64,000 bases of DNA. Source: Sipunculus nudus (lineage: Eukaryota; Annelida; Sipuncula; Golfingiida; Sipunculidae). Position 1 is the stretch's first letter; every line of letters starts with the position of its first letter. The notes beneath the pieces are model-generated. The model was given only the letters and a program-made list of their open reading frames with translations, was not told where the DNA came from and made no database searches. The position numbers and the translations under genes are program-made. Location of the stretch: the NCBI GenBank assembly GCA_026874595.1, contig CM049306.1, positions 8,612,519-8,676,518 on the forward strand, in the 5' to 3' direction. Positions 46,828 to 61,197 of the stretch are shown piece after piece.

Positions 46828-47738
46828 TATATGTCGAGGGAAGAATGAGAATCTGGGAAGATCCAGAATCCTCCTGGGAAAAATTAGAATTCTGATTTTT
46901 CCCGGGAAAAATGAGAATCCAGAGATGGTATGAAGGGATTCACATTCTTCCTGGGAAGAATGAGAATTCTCATTCTTCCCGGGACAAATGAGAATTCCAG
47001 CCTCTCCCGGGAAAATTGAGAATTCTCATTTTTCCGGGGAGAGATTGGAATTCAGTTTTGAAGTGTTAGAGATTAAAATTATTTTACCCCAGTTACACTC
47101 TATTGTTTAGCATATAAAATAACAGGTATATGTTTTTCATTGTTGAACTTAACATGCATAGATGTCAGAAGCTCACTGACAGCTTGTCAGATGTGTTAGT
47201 CAATCTAACATAGATGTTTATCTTCACTGAATTGTAGATTAAAAATATTCACATCTAGAAATCTTTATAATTGAATCATGTGTGCTAAGAACTAATATGT
47301 AAATATCATGTGTGCTTGTTTTCAGCTTACATGTATGTGATGGGTTAAGTACTATCATGTGTGAATAAAACTGCTGTTAACAGAAATGTGTTTTCTACTT
47401 TTTTCATGACAAAAAATGTTACTGTTCTTTTAGCAATGGTCAGTTAATAACATTAAAGTTTGGTTATAATACTGTAGTAAAATATGCAAACTTAACACAT
47501 CCTAACTATTAAAAGGATATGGAGCTGGCTGGGAAAAATAAGAATTCTGGTTTTCCCGGGAAAAATCAGAATTCTCATTCTTCCCGGGAAAAACGAGAAT
47601 CAAATCATAGTATGAAATGATTCTCATTTTTCCTGGGAAGAATGGGAATTCCCATTATTCCCAGGAAAAATCAGAATTCTCATTTTTCCTGGGAGGATTC
47701 CAGATCTTCCCAGATTCTCATTCTTCCCTTGACATATA
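46828..47738. mobile_element. Non-autonomous palindromic-TIR element, copy 2
   Basis: Same termini and orientation as copy 1 at 24.24 kb (TATATGTCGAGGGAAGAATG at left; CATTCTTCCCTTGACATATA at right, one mismatch). The central block (AGATGTTTATCTTCACTGAA onward) is shared, but this copy lacks the long TA tract. A short ORF at its right end (47617-47868) is just the palindromic units read through. Confidence 0.8.
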
Positions 47739-50324
47739 CATCCTTCATTGTCGAAGCTCATGTTGTTACCTGGACACAATATATTTTTACTTCATGAGTT
47801 TTTGTCGGTGGTACAATACAGTATCATTGTCTAAAGTGGATATTGCAAAATGCTTAAATTCATTTTAATAGATGCATTTGATGATGCAATTTTTTAAAAC
47901 AAGTGTCATATGGGTCATGGGACTCTGCTGATCCATGACACTATGACCTGATCAGAACTTTTACATCTGACAGAAAATAACAGTGACATATTTGTAGCAG
48001 TGACTGATTATACATATAGAAATCCTAAAATCTATGAATAGATTTCTTTTACTGAAAGTATAAAGAAAACTTGTAATACAAGTATTTCCAGAAAATGCAT
48101 TAATGAAGCAACACTGGGTGGCAAAATTCTCTTCTTATGCACAATACCAATAAACCTACCACCATTAGAAGAATATCAAGTTTTAAAAGAATCCCTGCAG
48201 TATATTATTTTTCCACAGAATGGACGAATTTCAAAACTGTCTGTAACGTTCTGGATAGAACAAATGACCTGACATTTTTAGTATTTTTTCTTGAGAAAAA
48301 AATTCCAATTTATGGTTCAATTGAAAAAAAAAGATTTGATTGCTAAGCTACAACTGTCGCAAATGTTTCAATATTAAGAGTGTAATATACTGAAGCCAGA
48401 AAGATCTAAATACAAAGAATTATTGCTATACATTTTATATTTGGACAAAATGATTTTACTACAGAATAAGGACATGACAATTTGATTAAACTGATATATT
48501 TTGCAATTCTATCATTGATGAAAATAGCAACAAACAGGAAAATTTATGATTTAATAATTGCACAAAACAGTGTCATTATAATAGAATTAATTACACGCTC
48601 ATTTCCTTTTTATCCTAACTGTTTAAGTAATAGATTTAAGTAAAAGATTAAGTAATACCAGATTTCAATAATTAATTACCTGATCTCCAATCTAGACCAT
48701 GGCAAGATAACAGCATTAAAACAGCGCTGTGACATCCCACAGAGCTGATGGCTGCCCTTCTTTTGCATATGATGCCATTATAATATGCACCACATGAACT
48801 AACAATGACATGATTTTATTAATCTGCAGGTTTTCACTTACAATCAGTCTGCCCTACAACCCATTTTCAGACATTACTAATCAATGGAGAATAATTTACA
48901 GCCTTGAAAAACCTGTGTACCTGGAATTTATGTTTCCATCATATAGCATGAATCTGAGTGCCCTAATTGTACTCAGGACTGGACTGGATTTTTTATCATT
49001 TAAGTTTAGAGCCTCATTCACCATGTACTGACAACTGATGACACACTGGATCCTATGTGGGCATGTTTACTGCCAGGTTGTAGTGGCTGGCATCATCATG
49101 GGATGTGATTATCAATCAACTATGAAAGGTTACACTTCTGATTACTGGCAGAAAGAACTATTAAGCTACATGAGCAAACAAATCATACTAAATATCCCAA
49201 ATATATTGTATGTCAAAATATTTCCTATAAACAGGAGATGGGATTTAATCTGTTTTAGGCATCTGGTACCTGGCTCAATTCTAATCATTTATATGAACAA
49301 TAACATTTAGACAAGGATTCACAGTTATGATACTTGGTCACACACAACTAACAAAAAACATGATACTTTATTGATTTCATTAAAGCATATAACATACATT
49401 GTCAAAACTTCATTCACAAATGAGTTTTCTGGTTATAATCTAATTAACCCCAGTAAGACGGAATATCTTCTTTTTTTCTATATTTGGTGATGTTTCAATA
49501 GTTTATATATATAACCGGAGTGTATTAATTAGATAAGGAATTTCTTATCATAAATCCTACATGTTTCACGCCATGTGGCAATGGTCTGCATTATACATGA
49601 ATATGATCTGAAAATACAACCATATTTAATGCTAGTCTGACTTATAAATAAGCTTATAGCATTTTCAGCCAGGTGTTCAAGCTTGAAGTAATTGGGACCA
49701 ACAATTGTGCAGTGATTGCTAGTGCTTGTCACCATGGCAGCAAAAAACATGAGATACTGAAGAGAAGTGGTCCCGCGTAATTTGGAATGTGGTAAAAAAA
49801 AACATGATATATTACAAATAAGAAAATCAACTCTGCATTAGGTTAAAAATACTTAATTTGTCACCCAAAAGAAGAGCCATATATGATATTAACAACACAG
49901 GAACATGCTGGACTGTATGCGGTGACTGTATGCTGTATCTGTGAAGGCTGTAGCGATACAGAAGTACCACAAGCACCCTTGATGTAGCCTGATCATAAAC
50001 ACAGCACTGCTGGTTTTACTTCTAACCAGCCTTGGTGGATAATAAATTGTGAACCATGAAGACTGCCAACAATAATAATGAGTTAAACCCAAGTCTTTTT
50101 ATAACATATAACTTCAGCTGAGCTTTGCATGTACTAAGCCTGAGTACAGTACTGCAGTACCTCTTGGTCACCACCCTCAAGTCATGATTTAGATAATGGG
50201 ATGGATATAATTAAAGTAATTGGAAATCTTTTGATCAAAGACAGAGAGACCTGGGCAGAACAACAGAACTGCTGAGCCAATCAACTTATAGAAGCAGCAA
50301 GTAACTAAACAGTCATATGACTCA
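47739..50324. other. Gene-free sequence
   Basis: AT-rich, no splice-linked coding pattern. ORFs at 48137-48346, 48810-49031, 49038-49310 and 49529-49750 have no recognisable motifs and skewed composition; treated as chance. Confidence 0.6.
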
Positions 50325-51168
50325 TTACCAGTACTCATTGCTACTCATCATATAACTCTACACCCAGACTACTCATTGCTACTCATCATATAACTCTAAA
50401 CCCAGACCACTCATTGCTATTTTGTCATATAACTCTTACCCAGACTACTCACTGCTACTCTGTCATATAACTCTACACCCACACTACTCATTGCTACTCC
50501 GTCATATAACTCTACACCCATACTTCTCATTGCTACTCTGTCATATAACTCTACACCCAGACTACTCATTGCTACTCTTGTCATATAACTCCACACCCAG
50601 ACTACTCATTGCTACTCTGTCATATAACTCTATACCCAGACTACTCATTGCTACCCGTCATATAACTCTACACCCAGACATCACATTGCTACTCTGTCAT
50701 ATAACTCTACACCCAGACTTCTCATTGCTACTCTTGTCATATAACTCCACACCCAGACTACTCATTGCTACTCTGTCATATAACTCTATATCCAGACTAC
50801 TCATTGCTACCCGTCATATAACTCTACACCCAGACATCACATTGCTACTCTGTCATATAACTCTACACCCAGACTACTCATTGCTACTCTGTCATATAAC
50901 TCTACACTCAGACTACCAGTACTCATTGCTACTCATCATATAACTGTACACCCAGACTACTCATTGCTACTCTGTCATATAACTGTACACCCAGACTACT
51001 CATTACTATTCTGTCATATAACTCTACACCCAGACTACTCATTGCCACTCTGTCATATAACTCTACACCCAGACTACTCATTGCTACTCTGTCATTTAAC
51101 TCTACACCCAGACTACTCATTGCTACTCTGTCATATAACTTTACACCCAGACTACTCATTGCACCTCT
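50325..51168. repeat. 39-bp minisatellite, about 21 copies
   Basis: The unit starts ACTCATTGCTACTCTGTCAT and ends ATAACTCTACACCCAGACT, with 36-40-bp variants. At 13 codons it keeps frames open (a 173-codon ORF at 50422-50943 with a 13-residue period), which is not evidence of coding. Confidence 0.94.
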
Positions 51169-51789
51169 TATGAGTATTACAACACATTTGTGTAAATTAC
51201 TAAATTTGTCAATGCCACAAGAACATTTTGAAGAAATTTACCATTTGGTATGTACTGTATTTTAAGACATGCTCTGTCTGTACTATTACACCTGTTTGTC
51301 TTTCCAGTAATTCTGACATATATCAACCTGACATGATATCTACAGGTATAATATGGTACTCCAGTCTGACCAGTTTTATTATGGTACAAGATATAAACTA
51401 GTATGATGCTGAGGTAATCAAGAAAATTCTGTAACAGGACAGCCATAAATTCTGAATAACTGTTATTCAGCTTCATCATCCAAATCATCGACTTTGACTG
51501 AAGCTCGATGGGGTCATATCATGACCTTGGAAGTTGGGCTGAACAAAATCACTCGTTTGAATGAGGCAAAACATCAAAGCCCTTGATGGTCCGATTGGGG
51601 AGGCTGGCTGACTGGCTGGACCACAGGAGATGAAGCATTGCAGCACTGTGTGGAAACTAGGTGACCCCTACCTGATCTGACAGCGATGTTTTTGTGCTGT
51701 TGACTGCACCAGAACTACCGCAGTCTTCACTGACTGGTCTTGAAAATGGATTTTCACCTTGAAAATGCAAGGCAAGCAGTATTGCTCAC

Positions 51790-51920
51790 ATGGAACTTCT
51801 GTTTTCCAGACCAACCAAATTAACACTAGCTGTAATGTTTTCCAACTGACAACTGCTCTTGACATTTGATATTGAGTTTCCAAGGGAATTAAAACTAATT
51901 GGGGATTCATTTGAACTCAT
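51790..51920 (-). CDS. Weak candidate first exon (43 aa), unconfirmed
   Basis: From ATG 51920 the frame reads MSSNESPISFNSLGNSISNV and on to GLENRSS before a possible donor CCAT|GTGAGC, phase 2; a TGA follows. It is Ser/Asn-rich like a disordered N-terminus. It cannot join E1 as coding because E1 has an in-frame stop. May be chance. Confidence 0.2.
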
Positions 51921-54900
51921 ATTAAGCAAGAAAACATAAATAATAATTACAATACTCAAACAATTTTATTGGTATAATTAACATACCACTTCAGCCAAAA
52001 CAAGATGCTGAAACATTTTAAAACTTATTATCTGAGTAAATCGGTACAAGTGTGTAAATAATTAACATCAAACGTTTCATCAGTTTATCTGATCTTTTAT
52101 CCATATATTATGGATTTTCCTTCCAATGAAAAATGTGCCAAGCCAAACTCTTTGTGTCAGTCAGGATCTTAAAATAATTCAAACATACTCAAAAAAATTT
52201 ATTTCAATACATTCATGCCTAACTTAATGAAAATCTGTGTTAATCTGGCCAAATTCTTATTTGTTGTTTCAATGGTCCAATGAAGGTCAAAATTATATGA
52301 GATGTCAAGATCCAACATCACATCCAATAAGACTGGTCATGCAGTTGAAATTTTTTACAGAGGTATAACTTGTCACAGAACTGAGTGTAACTTAATGAAT
52401 TAATAATTAAAACAAATATTAACTCAAAAAAACTTGTTTCCTGTGGAAAATTTCAAAAGCTGGAAGATGTTCACCCCAAGAATTTGACAGAAAACAGACT
52501 CCACATCCAGTGAAGATCTAATGTTTAACTATTCATGGAATCTGAGAGAGATGCTTCCTTTCCCACAGAGTCTCTCACAAATAAACACTATCAAATATCC
52601 CTGGACAAACAATACCAGTGGTCTGCTATTAGTGTGGGGTGTTCCCTCCATATCTGAGCACTTCTTCAGTCTTTCAGCACAGCTCAGATCTTTATCCAAC
52701 ATCAGTCAAAAGCTCTCTTGACTTTTCAGGGCATCTCAGGTTTATTTACTTTAATTTGGAGGCCAAAGGGGTGGGGTTACTGTTTACTCTGCATGTGAGA
52801 AATCCAATAACTTGGAGACAGAGCTTGTAGGTGCTGGAAAATCATCCACCAGGCCCTTCTATCCCAGAGTTCCTGGCATCCATCTGCTTCCTGTTATGAC
52901 TTTGCTACTTCTGGGATATCAAATGAACACCTGGCCTCCTGTGCAATCTTAAACCTAACTATGTGAAAACAGATATATCAAAAAGTGTCCGTTTGCTTCA
53001 AAACTATTTACTCTAAATGTGCAGGCCTCAACTGATTTTGCATGCTTTTTGTATACCATGTATGTTCAGCAAAATGTTCCAAAAGGAATGAATGAAAACA
53101 TCAAAGGAATAAAGTTTATATTATCTAGACATTTTTTCGTCAAAATATTATTACATTGGCAGAAGGATATGTTACAACTATTTCTAATAAATATCAATTA
53201 AAAAAACATTTTAATGAACCTTCAAAATAAGTACAAAACAGGAAAATATAAATAAATGTTAAAATCTCAGAATTATTAAATTAATTATGTTCTAGTCCTG
53301 AACAATTTATATAATGAATATAAGTTTGGTCTCTAAGGCCATCAACATTTGCAAACAAATGACTGCCCTATAGCAGGATTTAAAGATGTGATACATGCAT
53401 GCTGTATAGTGGGCAGAGTTCACAGGGTTAAAACCTTTCAGGCCTGAGGGGCTCTAAACAACAAGGGGTCATTCACCTCAGCATTTAACCCAAGCAAGGT
53501 ATCAGACTCTGCTCTTAATGGGAACATTCAATGCTACTCTGTCTCTTTTAGGTGAAATTTTCTGTAACAACGCTTATACTTATTCAATGAAACCAATGAA
53601 TATTCAGGTATCATATCACAAATTACAAAATCCCTAAATAAAACCTGTTTTGACTGATAAATTGTATGGAACCTTTATTACTTGTAGAAAGAAGGTTATG
53701 TTCACAAACAAGAGTGTCTCTTCTGTTTGTTTCAATGTTAGCAAGATTAGGTGAAACAACAGAACCAGTTTCCACAATCTTTGTGGTGTATTTGGACATG
53801 GATCAGGGTAGACCCCATTAGGATGAAGAGGCAGAGAAAGTTTACTGTTTTGTCATGGCAGAGGTATGCACTCTATAGTGTACAAATCTATTTTTTCTGG
53901 AGTGTCAGAGGAATCTACACACATGTTCTCCACATTCCTGACTTTTCCTGTATTCTTACATTCAAAACCATATTGCCTTCCTGTACATACTTCTGCTACT
54001 AAACCAGTTTAGGCAACCTTTCTGGCATTAAACACAACCATACATATGAAGTGATCTTAAGAGGCTCATTCATGACTAAGACCTCAATATATAAACTCCC
54101 AGTGGTCTACCCTGGAGCTCTGGTGTAAATGTGACCAGGACAGAGCCCCATTGTTTCTTAGCCAGTAAGCATATTACAGGGTGAGCCACAAATATGGAAC
54201 AGAACCCTGGCCTGACCACCCCTCTTCCTTGCTTCTGAAGGATAATGTGCAGAGAATATTTGTGTCATGAAAAATTTTGCATTTTGCATTTTGAGTCCAG
54301 ATGTCTCAATCAATTACTACATTTAATTCTTTACAAATCGGGTGCCCCAAACCCTGCTCATAGTTTTAAGGAAACAGGATTCATGGTTCACCATCTGTGT
54401 GTGCATCCAGAAAATTAAACATATCACATGTCATCAAGTCTGAAACTGAAGATCAGTTTATACAATATGGATACTGAAACACTTATTGATTCAAAATGTA
54501 ACCTGATATAATAGTTTACACAGAAAACTACCAGTGCAAAAATATATAAACCAAAATATGTTTATTTTTTGCATCTCTGGCTGAAACTTTATCAACAATG
54601 ATCTTACATACCTCTATACAAATTTATTTCAGCAAAGAATTATGGAAATGACAAAAGTCATGGCATTTCTTTCAAAACATCATTTGATTGTTTGCTAAAA
54701 CTCAAGATTTTTCAATATCCTACTGAATTTTTTGTTTAAGACTAAAAGTGGTATATCTACCATTCATGTGCCCAAGGAAAACAGAAATATATCCTGAAAA
54801 AGTAATAATAATGAATCAATAGAGGACTTTGGAGGTCAAATTATGAATTAATGTCTTCCTGTTAACATGTTAAACCTCAATGAGCTGTACTTTCAGTGAC

Positions 54901-56845
54901 TGACAGTCTGTGTGATGTATTGATGTTTTTCATTGCTTCACAGAGGATGGCTATTCCAAATATTTACCATTTGTTTGATTTTTTTTGGCTAGTCCTCAAT
55001 AAGTTTGGTAATAACAGCATAAAACTAACAAAGATCAATCAGAAGCAAATAAGAAGATAAAACAATTTTTTTTCTTCTGTAATATTATGACAAACTTTTT
55101 AATTTGCCAGCAAAAAATAACGGAAAATCATATCTGAGGCAGACAACTGACTGATGAAAATATCCTGGCACAGTCACATGGCTATGAATATGATTATGGA
55201 TTATACACTCTAGTTATAAAACCCGCATCATGTATGTGCCATATCTATATCCATGAATAACTGTAAATAAACAATTTAGAAGTTGGCAAGGCTTCAAAAG
55301 CATTTGGCTCCAGAGGAAGCAAAGCATGTGGACTATATCATAACATGAACGAGGTGCTGTAACATTGATTGTTGTTCCTCCAAGCATTAGCCCTAAATAT
55401 ATCAATGTCAAGGGACAACATAAAGCTTTTTTTATGTTTGTACATATTTCAGATTGATTCAAACATTTAGTGATTGGGGTTCCCCATGTTCTACTACTAG
55501 TCCAGGGTCTTTTGTGTTTATTAAAAATCTACAGAAGTTACATATGTACTAGTAACACAACCACTGGATATTGTATTACTAATATTAAATTTTTCCTGAC
55601 TAAAATCCATTTGTAAAAGTACAAATCTTATTTTTGTGGTAGGCATTATTATAGAATTTTGCATATGACTCAATAACTCAAAAAAAAAATACTAGAGTTA
55701 AATGAAAGATCCCAGCAAATCAATTTGTATTTAGCATATGAGAGAAAATAAGAATCAGACAAAACAAAATTGCGCATTCAGAATGGTATAAACTTCTAAA
55801 TAACTACAAGATATTAAAGGTAACTGCTAAAGATAAATGAGACATACTGAAAGTATATAATCAAGAATTATGTGTAAAATGAAAATACAAGAATTTGATT
55901 ATTCTTAACATTTTGGGGACTGACGATCTGGATGGTTGAGTGTGACTAACTAATATCTAATGAACTGCCAGGGGGTTCCCAACCTTAACAGCTTCATCTG
56001 AGCCTGTGTTGCCCATCCCTCAGCCTGCCAACCAAGAAACCACCTCTCCTGGTGGACCTTATGACCAAACTACAATCACATTTGATCTAATGTCCAAGAC
56101 TAAGCCTACTAGCATACAAACAGGACCCGTATTTCTCTGTAAATTGATTTTTCTGCCACAAAGTCATGGGGATATGATAGTTCCTGTGCTGCTTTGCTAA
56201 CCTTCAGCAGAGAACAGCAGCAACGAGACCAGCCTCATGGCTTGTCCTGTATCTATACTGAGACCGCCCTTTTTGCCTCTAATAAATAACATATAGGCAC
56301 CAAGTAAGGGTTATAAATTACATAAGGAAATGTATCTTAATTGTGATCCCTGTCAGCTGACTGAAATTGAGAGATACCATCAAAGGCAATTTAAGAGGCC
56401 AGAAACCTTAACAATGCATTGCTGTTTGACAATATGGTGACATGCAAATATCTTGCATGGAACAATATTCATTCATATGGATAGAATATCTGTACTTCTT
56501 AAAAACTGTTTTAAAAAAGTCAATATGGCTCATTTCAAGGCAGCTCATAATACTGGTTTAAGCAATCATTCTGAATTTCTGAAAACCTACAAATTATTAA
56601 CAAACAGATATCAAGATGTCAAAATATTCCATGAAGTCCTTTTTTTTCTAAATTTAGCTAAAAACATATTAGGGTGTATGTAATTGGGTTTATCTTCATA
56701 TATTCTGGTTAAAGGGTGCACCTTTGCAGATAAGATAGTGGTTTACATATTCATGATGTTGAATGACTGCAAGGAATGTCAACCTGTAACCATGGCAACC
56801 TCTAGGCCTGCAGTTTTCCTCCAGAAATCATAAATATAATATCTT
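51921..56845. other. Gene-free sequence
   Basis: No feature that I can support. Short ORFs (for example 53751-54002, 55214-55462) have no recognisable domains, and no GC-rich exon-like islands with matching splice sites were seen. Confidence 0.55.
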
Positions 56846-57250
56846 GTATGTGGAAACAAATATCTGTGAAGTCTGTAGATAGTGTCCAGGGTATCAAGAA
56901 ATGATTATAAACAACAGCCATGTATGTATATTTATATGTGTTCATCATATTTATGAAATATATAGCATGCTGTTATATAAGAGTAAGACATCCAGATATT
57001 TAAATGGGAGACAGATTTATCTTGAGATCAGATCAAGACATGTCTGTATGTTGTAGAAACAAATACCTATGAAGTTTGTAGATAGTGTCAAAAATAACAA
57101 GGAAAAATAATAAACAACCATTTTTTATGTAAATTTAAGCATATTCATCATATTATTGTAATATGCAGTATGGATCTGGCATTATATCAATATATTTTAG
57201 CTGGCATACAGATTTATCTTGAGATAAGATCAAGACGTCTTGTCTGTATT
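56846..57250. repeat. Diverged tandem duplication, two copies of about 200 bp
   Basis: The sequence around GAAGTCTGTAGATAGTGTC (about 56870) recurs as GAAGTTTGTAGATAGTGTC (about 57070), and CAGATTTATCTTGAGATCAG (about 57010) recurs near 57209. Copies differ by substitutions and small indels. Confidence 0.75.
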
Positions 57251-58216
57251 TGGCCAAAATCCAGTTACTTGCTCAGATTTTCTCCTCTGATATACTGCAG
57301 CCTATATCACAAATTGGCATCACAGCAGACACAGAGCCTGTATTATAATTTGATAATTCCAATATCCATTTATTTTTCATTTAATAACCAATTATTCAGA
57401 ATAAACTCTTCCCACAATAATACTGAGTATGGAATACACCTGGAATAGGACCTGACTTTTCTCTGTAGTGAGAAGACTATCTTCTGAACCACTGGAAAGG
57501 ATGTGCCAAATGAGAAGCTAACAAAATTTCAGGAATTAATTGTTATTCCAAGACTCAACCTTCAAACCTAGTTGGGTCCAGTCTGTGCCATATGACATAG
57601 CAATGATTTCCCTTACAAGGAAGTGCTTTCAAAATGTAAGCATAGTATGTAACTTGAGTGTTTCAGGCTATATCTAAGTCAAACAGTAGGCTTATTAATA
57701 GTAAATTTGCAAGGGACACAGAACAATTTTCAAGAATTGGTAGGTGATGTAGGGAATTAGGGAGTTATCCCTGCAGAGAAGTTCTATTATACATTTTGTA
57801 ACAGAAGCATGTACACCTAGAGCCTCAATGGAACCCACTAGATTGATTGGGAATAGTGGTGTAGAGCCCCTGTCTATGAATATTGCAGCAGACCGTGTGT
57901 GTGATACTATTCTGTATTTTTATTAGGCTGATAGCTGGGGTGAATCCTACATAAACTACATTTGTCCTGGCTCTCTAAATATTTTCTGCTGATTTCTCAA
58001 TCAGTTTTATCTTCAGATTTTAAGTGTTTATCTCAAAGATATTTTAATGAAAATTACTAATGTTATTAAGAGAGCTTTTCCTTCTGTACCATTTTCTTTC
58101 TTTTGCTCTTATCTGCATCAGTATTTATCCACAATTACCCTTGTTTCATATATTACAGTGCATGTATGATCTGGTAATTTTTAACTAGAATACGGGTAGT
58201 CGACAAGCGACTACGT

Positions 58217-59672
58217 GTATCCGCCAAAATCAGAGAAGGACGGGTGAAGTGAGGCATGGATTGAGTGGCAAGGGGATATAGAGTTACATATGTAAAATAT
58301 TAGTATTGGATCTCTGCCACATAAACATGATTGTAGGTGGCGCCACCTGTTATTTGAACGAGAAACTATCCAAGATATATACACATGCAAAATTTCAAGT
58401 GGAAAAGTCAAACCACTGCAGAGATATGAGTGATTTTATCCCACAGCAGACAAACAGATGGACGCTGTGCAAACATGGTTGCAGGTGGCGCCACCTTTTG
58501 TTGTGTATGTTATAAAGCTATCCCAGGGCTACATTTGTGTAAAAAATTTTTCCGGATCGGTCAAACGGTTCCCGAGATATATGGGTTTATGTGTGGAGCG
58601 TTAACGTGAATGTAGGTGGCGCCACCTGTCATAAAATCAAGGAAGCTATCTAGGATGTATACGCATGCCGAATTTTAGGTGAATTAGTCAAACGGTTGCA
58701 GAGATATGAGTGATTTTAACCCCAGGCAGATGAACAAATGGACACTGTGCAAACATGGTTGCAGGTGGCGCCATCTTTTGTTGTGTATGTTATAAAGCTA
58801 TCCCAGGGCTACATTTGTGTAAAATTTTTTTCCGGATCGGTCAAACGGTTCCCGAGATATATGGGTTTATGTGTGGAGCGTTAACGTGAATGTAGGTGGC
58901 GCCACCTGTCATAAAATCAAGAAAGCTATCTAGGATGTATATGCATGCCGATTTTTAGGTGAATTAGTCAAACCACTGCAGAGATATGAGTGATTTTAAC
59001 CCCAGGCAGATGAACAAATGGACACCGTGCAAACATGGTTGCAGGTGGCGCCACCTTTTGTTGTGTATGTTATAAAGCTATCCCAGGGCTACATTTGTGT
59101 AAAAATTTTTTCCGGATCGGTCAAACGGTTCCCCAGATATATGGGTTTATGTGTGGAGTGTTAACGTGAATGTAGGTGGCGCCACCTGTCATAAAATTGA
59201 GAAAGCTATCTAGGATGTATATGCATGCCAAATTTTAGGTGAATTAGTCAAACCACTGCAGAGATATGAGTGATTTTAACCCCAGGCAGATGAACAGATG
59301 GACACTGTGCAAACATGGTTGCAGGTGGCGCCACCTTTTGTTGTGTATGTTATAAAGCTATCCCAGGGCTACATTTGTGTAAAAAAATTTTCCGGATCGG
59401 TCAAACGGTTCCCGAGATATATGGGTTTATGTGTGTAAACAGACGCACAAACGGACGCTGGGCAGAGACGAAAGGTCAGAGGTCAAGGTCACTTGGTTAG
59501 GCACCAGTTCACATGTGACCCGATAATTAGTGTAAGTTTCGGAAAAATCTGTCCAGTAGTCTCAGAGGAGTTCTCCGGAAACGAACGCGGCGGCGGCGGC
59601 GGGCGGCGGCGGCGGCGGCGGCGGAACCCGGTCAAAAACATAGTATCCGCAAAACTTCGTTTTGGCGGATAC
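58217..59672. mobile_element. TIR-bounded element built of about 281-bp tandem repeats
   Basis: GTATCCGCCAAAA at 58217-58229 is exactly inverted at 59660-59672. Inside, about four copies of a 280-282-bp unit (anchor TATGTTATAAAGCTATCCCA near 58506, 58788, 59068 and 59348) each carry GGTGGCGCCA blocks twice, one of them the 12-bp palindrome GGTGGCGCCACC. A (CGG)n tract lies at 59587-59625. No coding capacity; non-autonomous. Confidence 0.72.
59587..59625. repeat. (CGG)n trinucleotide repeat
   Basis: CGG units with one interruption, within the right arm of the 58.2-59.7-kb element; extremely GC-rich against an AT-rich background. Confidence 0.92.
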
Positions 59673-60361
59673 AATAAAATATGGTCCACAAATGGGTCAA
59701 GGTTGTTGTATATCATGTAACAAGATCATATCATCAACACAAAACATAGACACAAAAGGGGTGCATAATATGCCCATCATGAGTCTTGCAAGTTCTGATC
59801 TCATTAAATCTGCACAACTATTGCCCATCATAAGTCTTCTTACCTCTGAACTCATTAAATATGCACAGATTCTGCTGAAAATCAAACTCATGTAGGATAA
59901 TGAATTAGTGTATATTGGTAAATATTAAAAGTGAGTTTCATAAAAATCCATCATATTCCTTGAAATTTTATTAGGGCGGCAACACCATAAAAGACAGCTG
60001 ATCTCTGATTTAATAAAATATTTTGCCTTGAATCTAACCCACGGGATTTACTTATTTGATAAATATTCATAGTATCTCAAAAATCCATTAACTCCTGGTT
60101 AGTTATCCCAGCAACACCAATGACAGCCATATATTTGCAAACACTGCCTGTACTTAAACAGAGCCTGTTTATCAGACATACAAGCATTTAATATAAACAA
60201 CCCCCTTTTTCATTTTAAGTAACTAAGTTAAGCTGAAATATTGTTTTATGTTTAAAGTGGTGGCAATGTTGCCAAAAAAGGACATTATTTCAAAGGTTAT
60301 TCTTAAATATGAATTTATTCATTTTACATGGACTATACAAATAATTACAATAACTAATGTA

Positions 60362-60560
60362 AGGCACTCTCCATGGCTCAGATGGTGGTGGTCAATAGTC
60401 GACAGGGGTGGAGAAAACCCTGACAATCAGGGACCTTGGTTGGACAACTACAACCAGATCTCATGACCACGCAAGGAATTGAACCATGGGTCACCAGCAT
60501 AGAGCCCGGAGCATTAGAATACCGAGCTTTAGAGCCCCAAGCATTAAAGCCCCATGGGTT
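60362..60560 (-). repeat. Probable tRNA-derived SINE
   Basis: The minus strand has a perfect B-box GGTTCAATTCC at about 60475-60485, with tRNA-like sequence upstream (GCTCAGAGCTCTAACCC) and a body containing GGGTTTTCTCCACCCC, like the conserved bodies of many invertebrate SINEs. Ends are not precisely defined. Confidence 0.45.
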
Positions 60561-61148
60561 AGAGCTCTGAGCATCCAGTGGAAATAAAGAGAGAGGTTAT
60601 TTTTACAGATAATACAGTTGAACCTGTCTCAAAGACTGACCATCCCATAAGACCAATTGTCTCAGAAGACAACCTGTGTATTAAGACCACTTTTGCTAGC
60701 ACAATGGGTGGTCTAATAAAACTGGTTTTACTGTACAGTTAAAACTGATATAACCATGTGGGTTAGGAGCACTGAGTAACTCAGGAAGCCCACATTAAGG
60801 ACAGACAATGTCACAGACATCAGCTTGTTACGCTGTACCATTAGATGTCTGAAAGGAAAGCCTCATGACAGGGGCGTAACCAAAAAAGGAGTTAAATTAG
60901 AACCATAGCAAGCCCTGCTACAGTTCTCTTACTCAGTATATATAGCAACTTCCTTGAAGTGTTCAGCTCCCGCACAACTCCCACATGTTACTGATATTCC
61001 TAAACAGACATTGACATAAATATAGATATTCATTCATATTAAAGTTTTTTCTTAATTTGAATATATGTCTTTACTCTGTTTCCACATCTTATCTTATAAT
61101 ACCAGCTCATAAACACTGACAGCAGTTCATTTTGACTCATGTCAGCCT

Positions 61149-61151
<3 letters not shown>

Positions 61152-61195
<44 letters not shown>
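61152..61195. repeat. (TA)n microsatellite
   Basis: About 21 uninterrupted TA dinucleotides. Confidence 0.93.

Positions 61196-61197
<2 letters not shown>

Noticed and set aside
50422-50943. 173-codon ORF with a 13-residue period
   Set aside because: The 39-bp minisatellite is a multiple of three, so frames stay open by periodicity; no flanking coding sequence.
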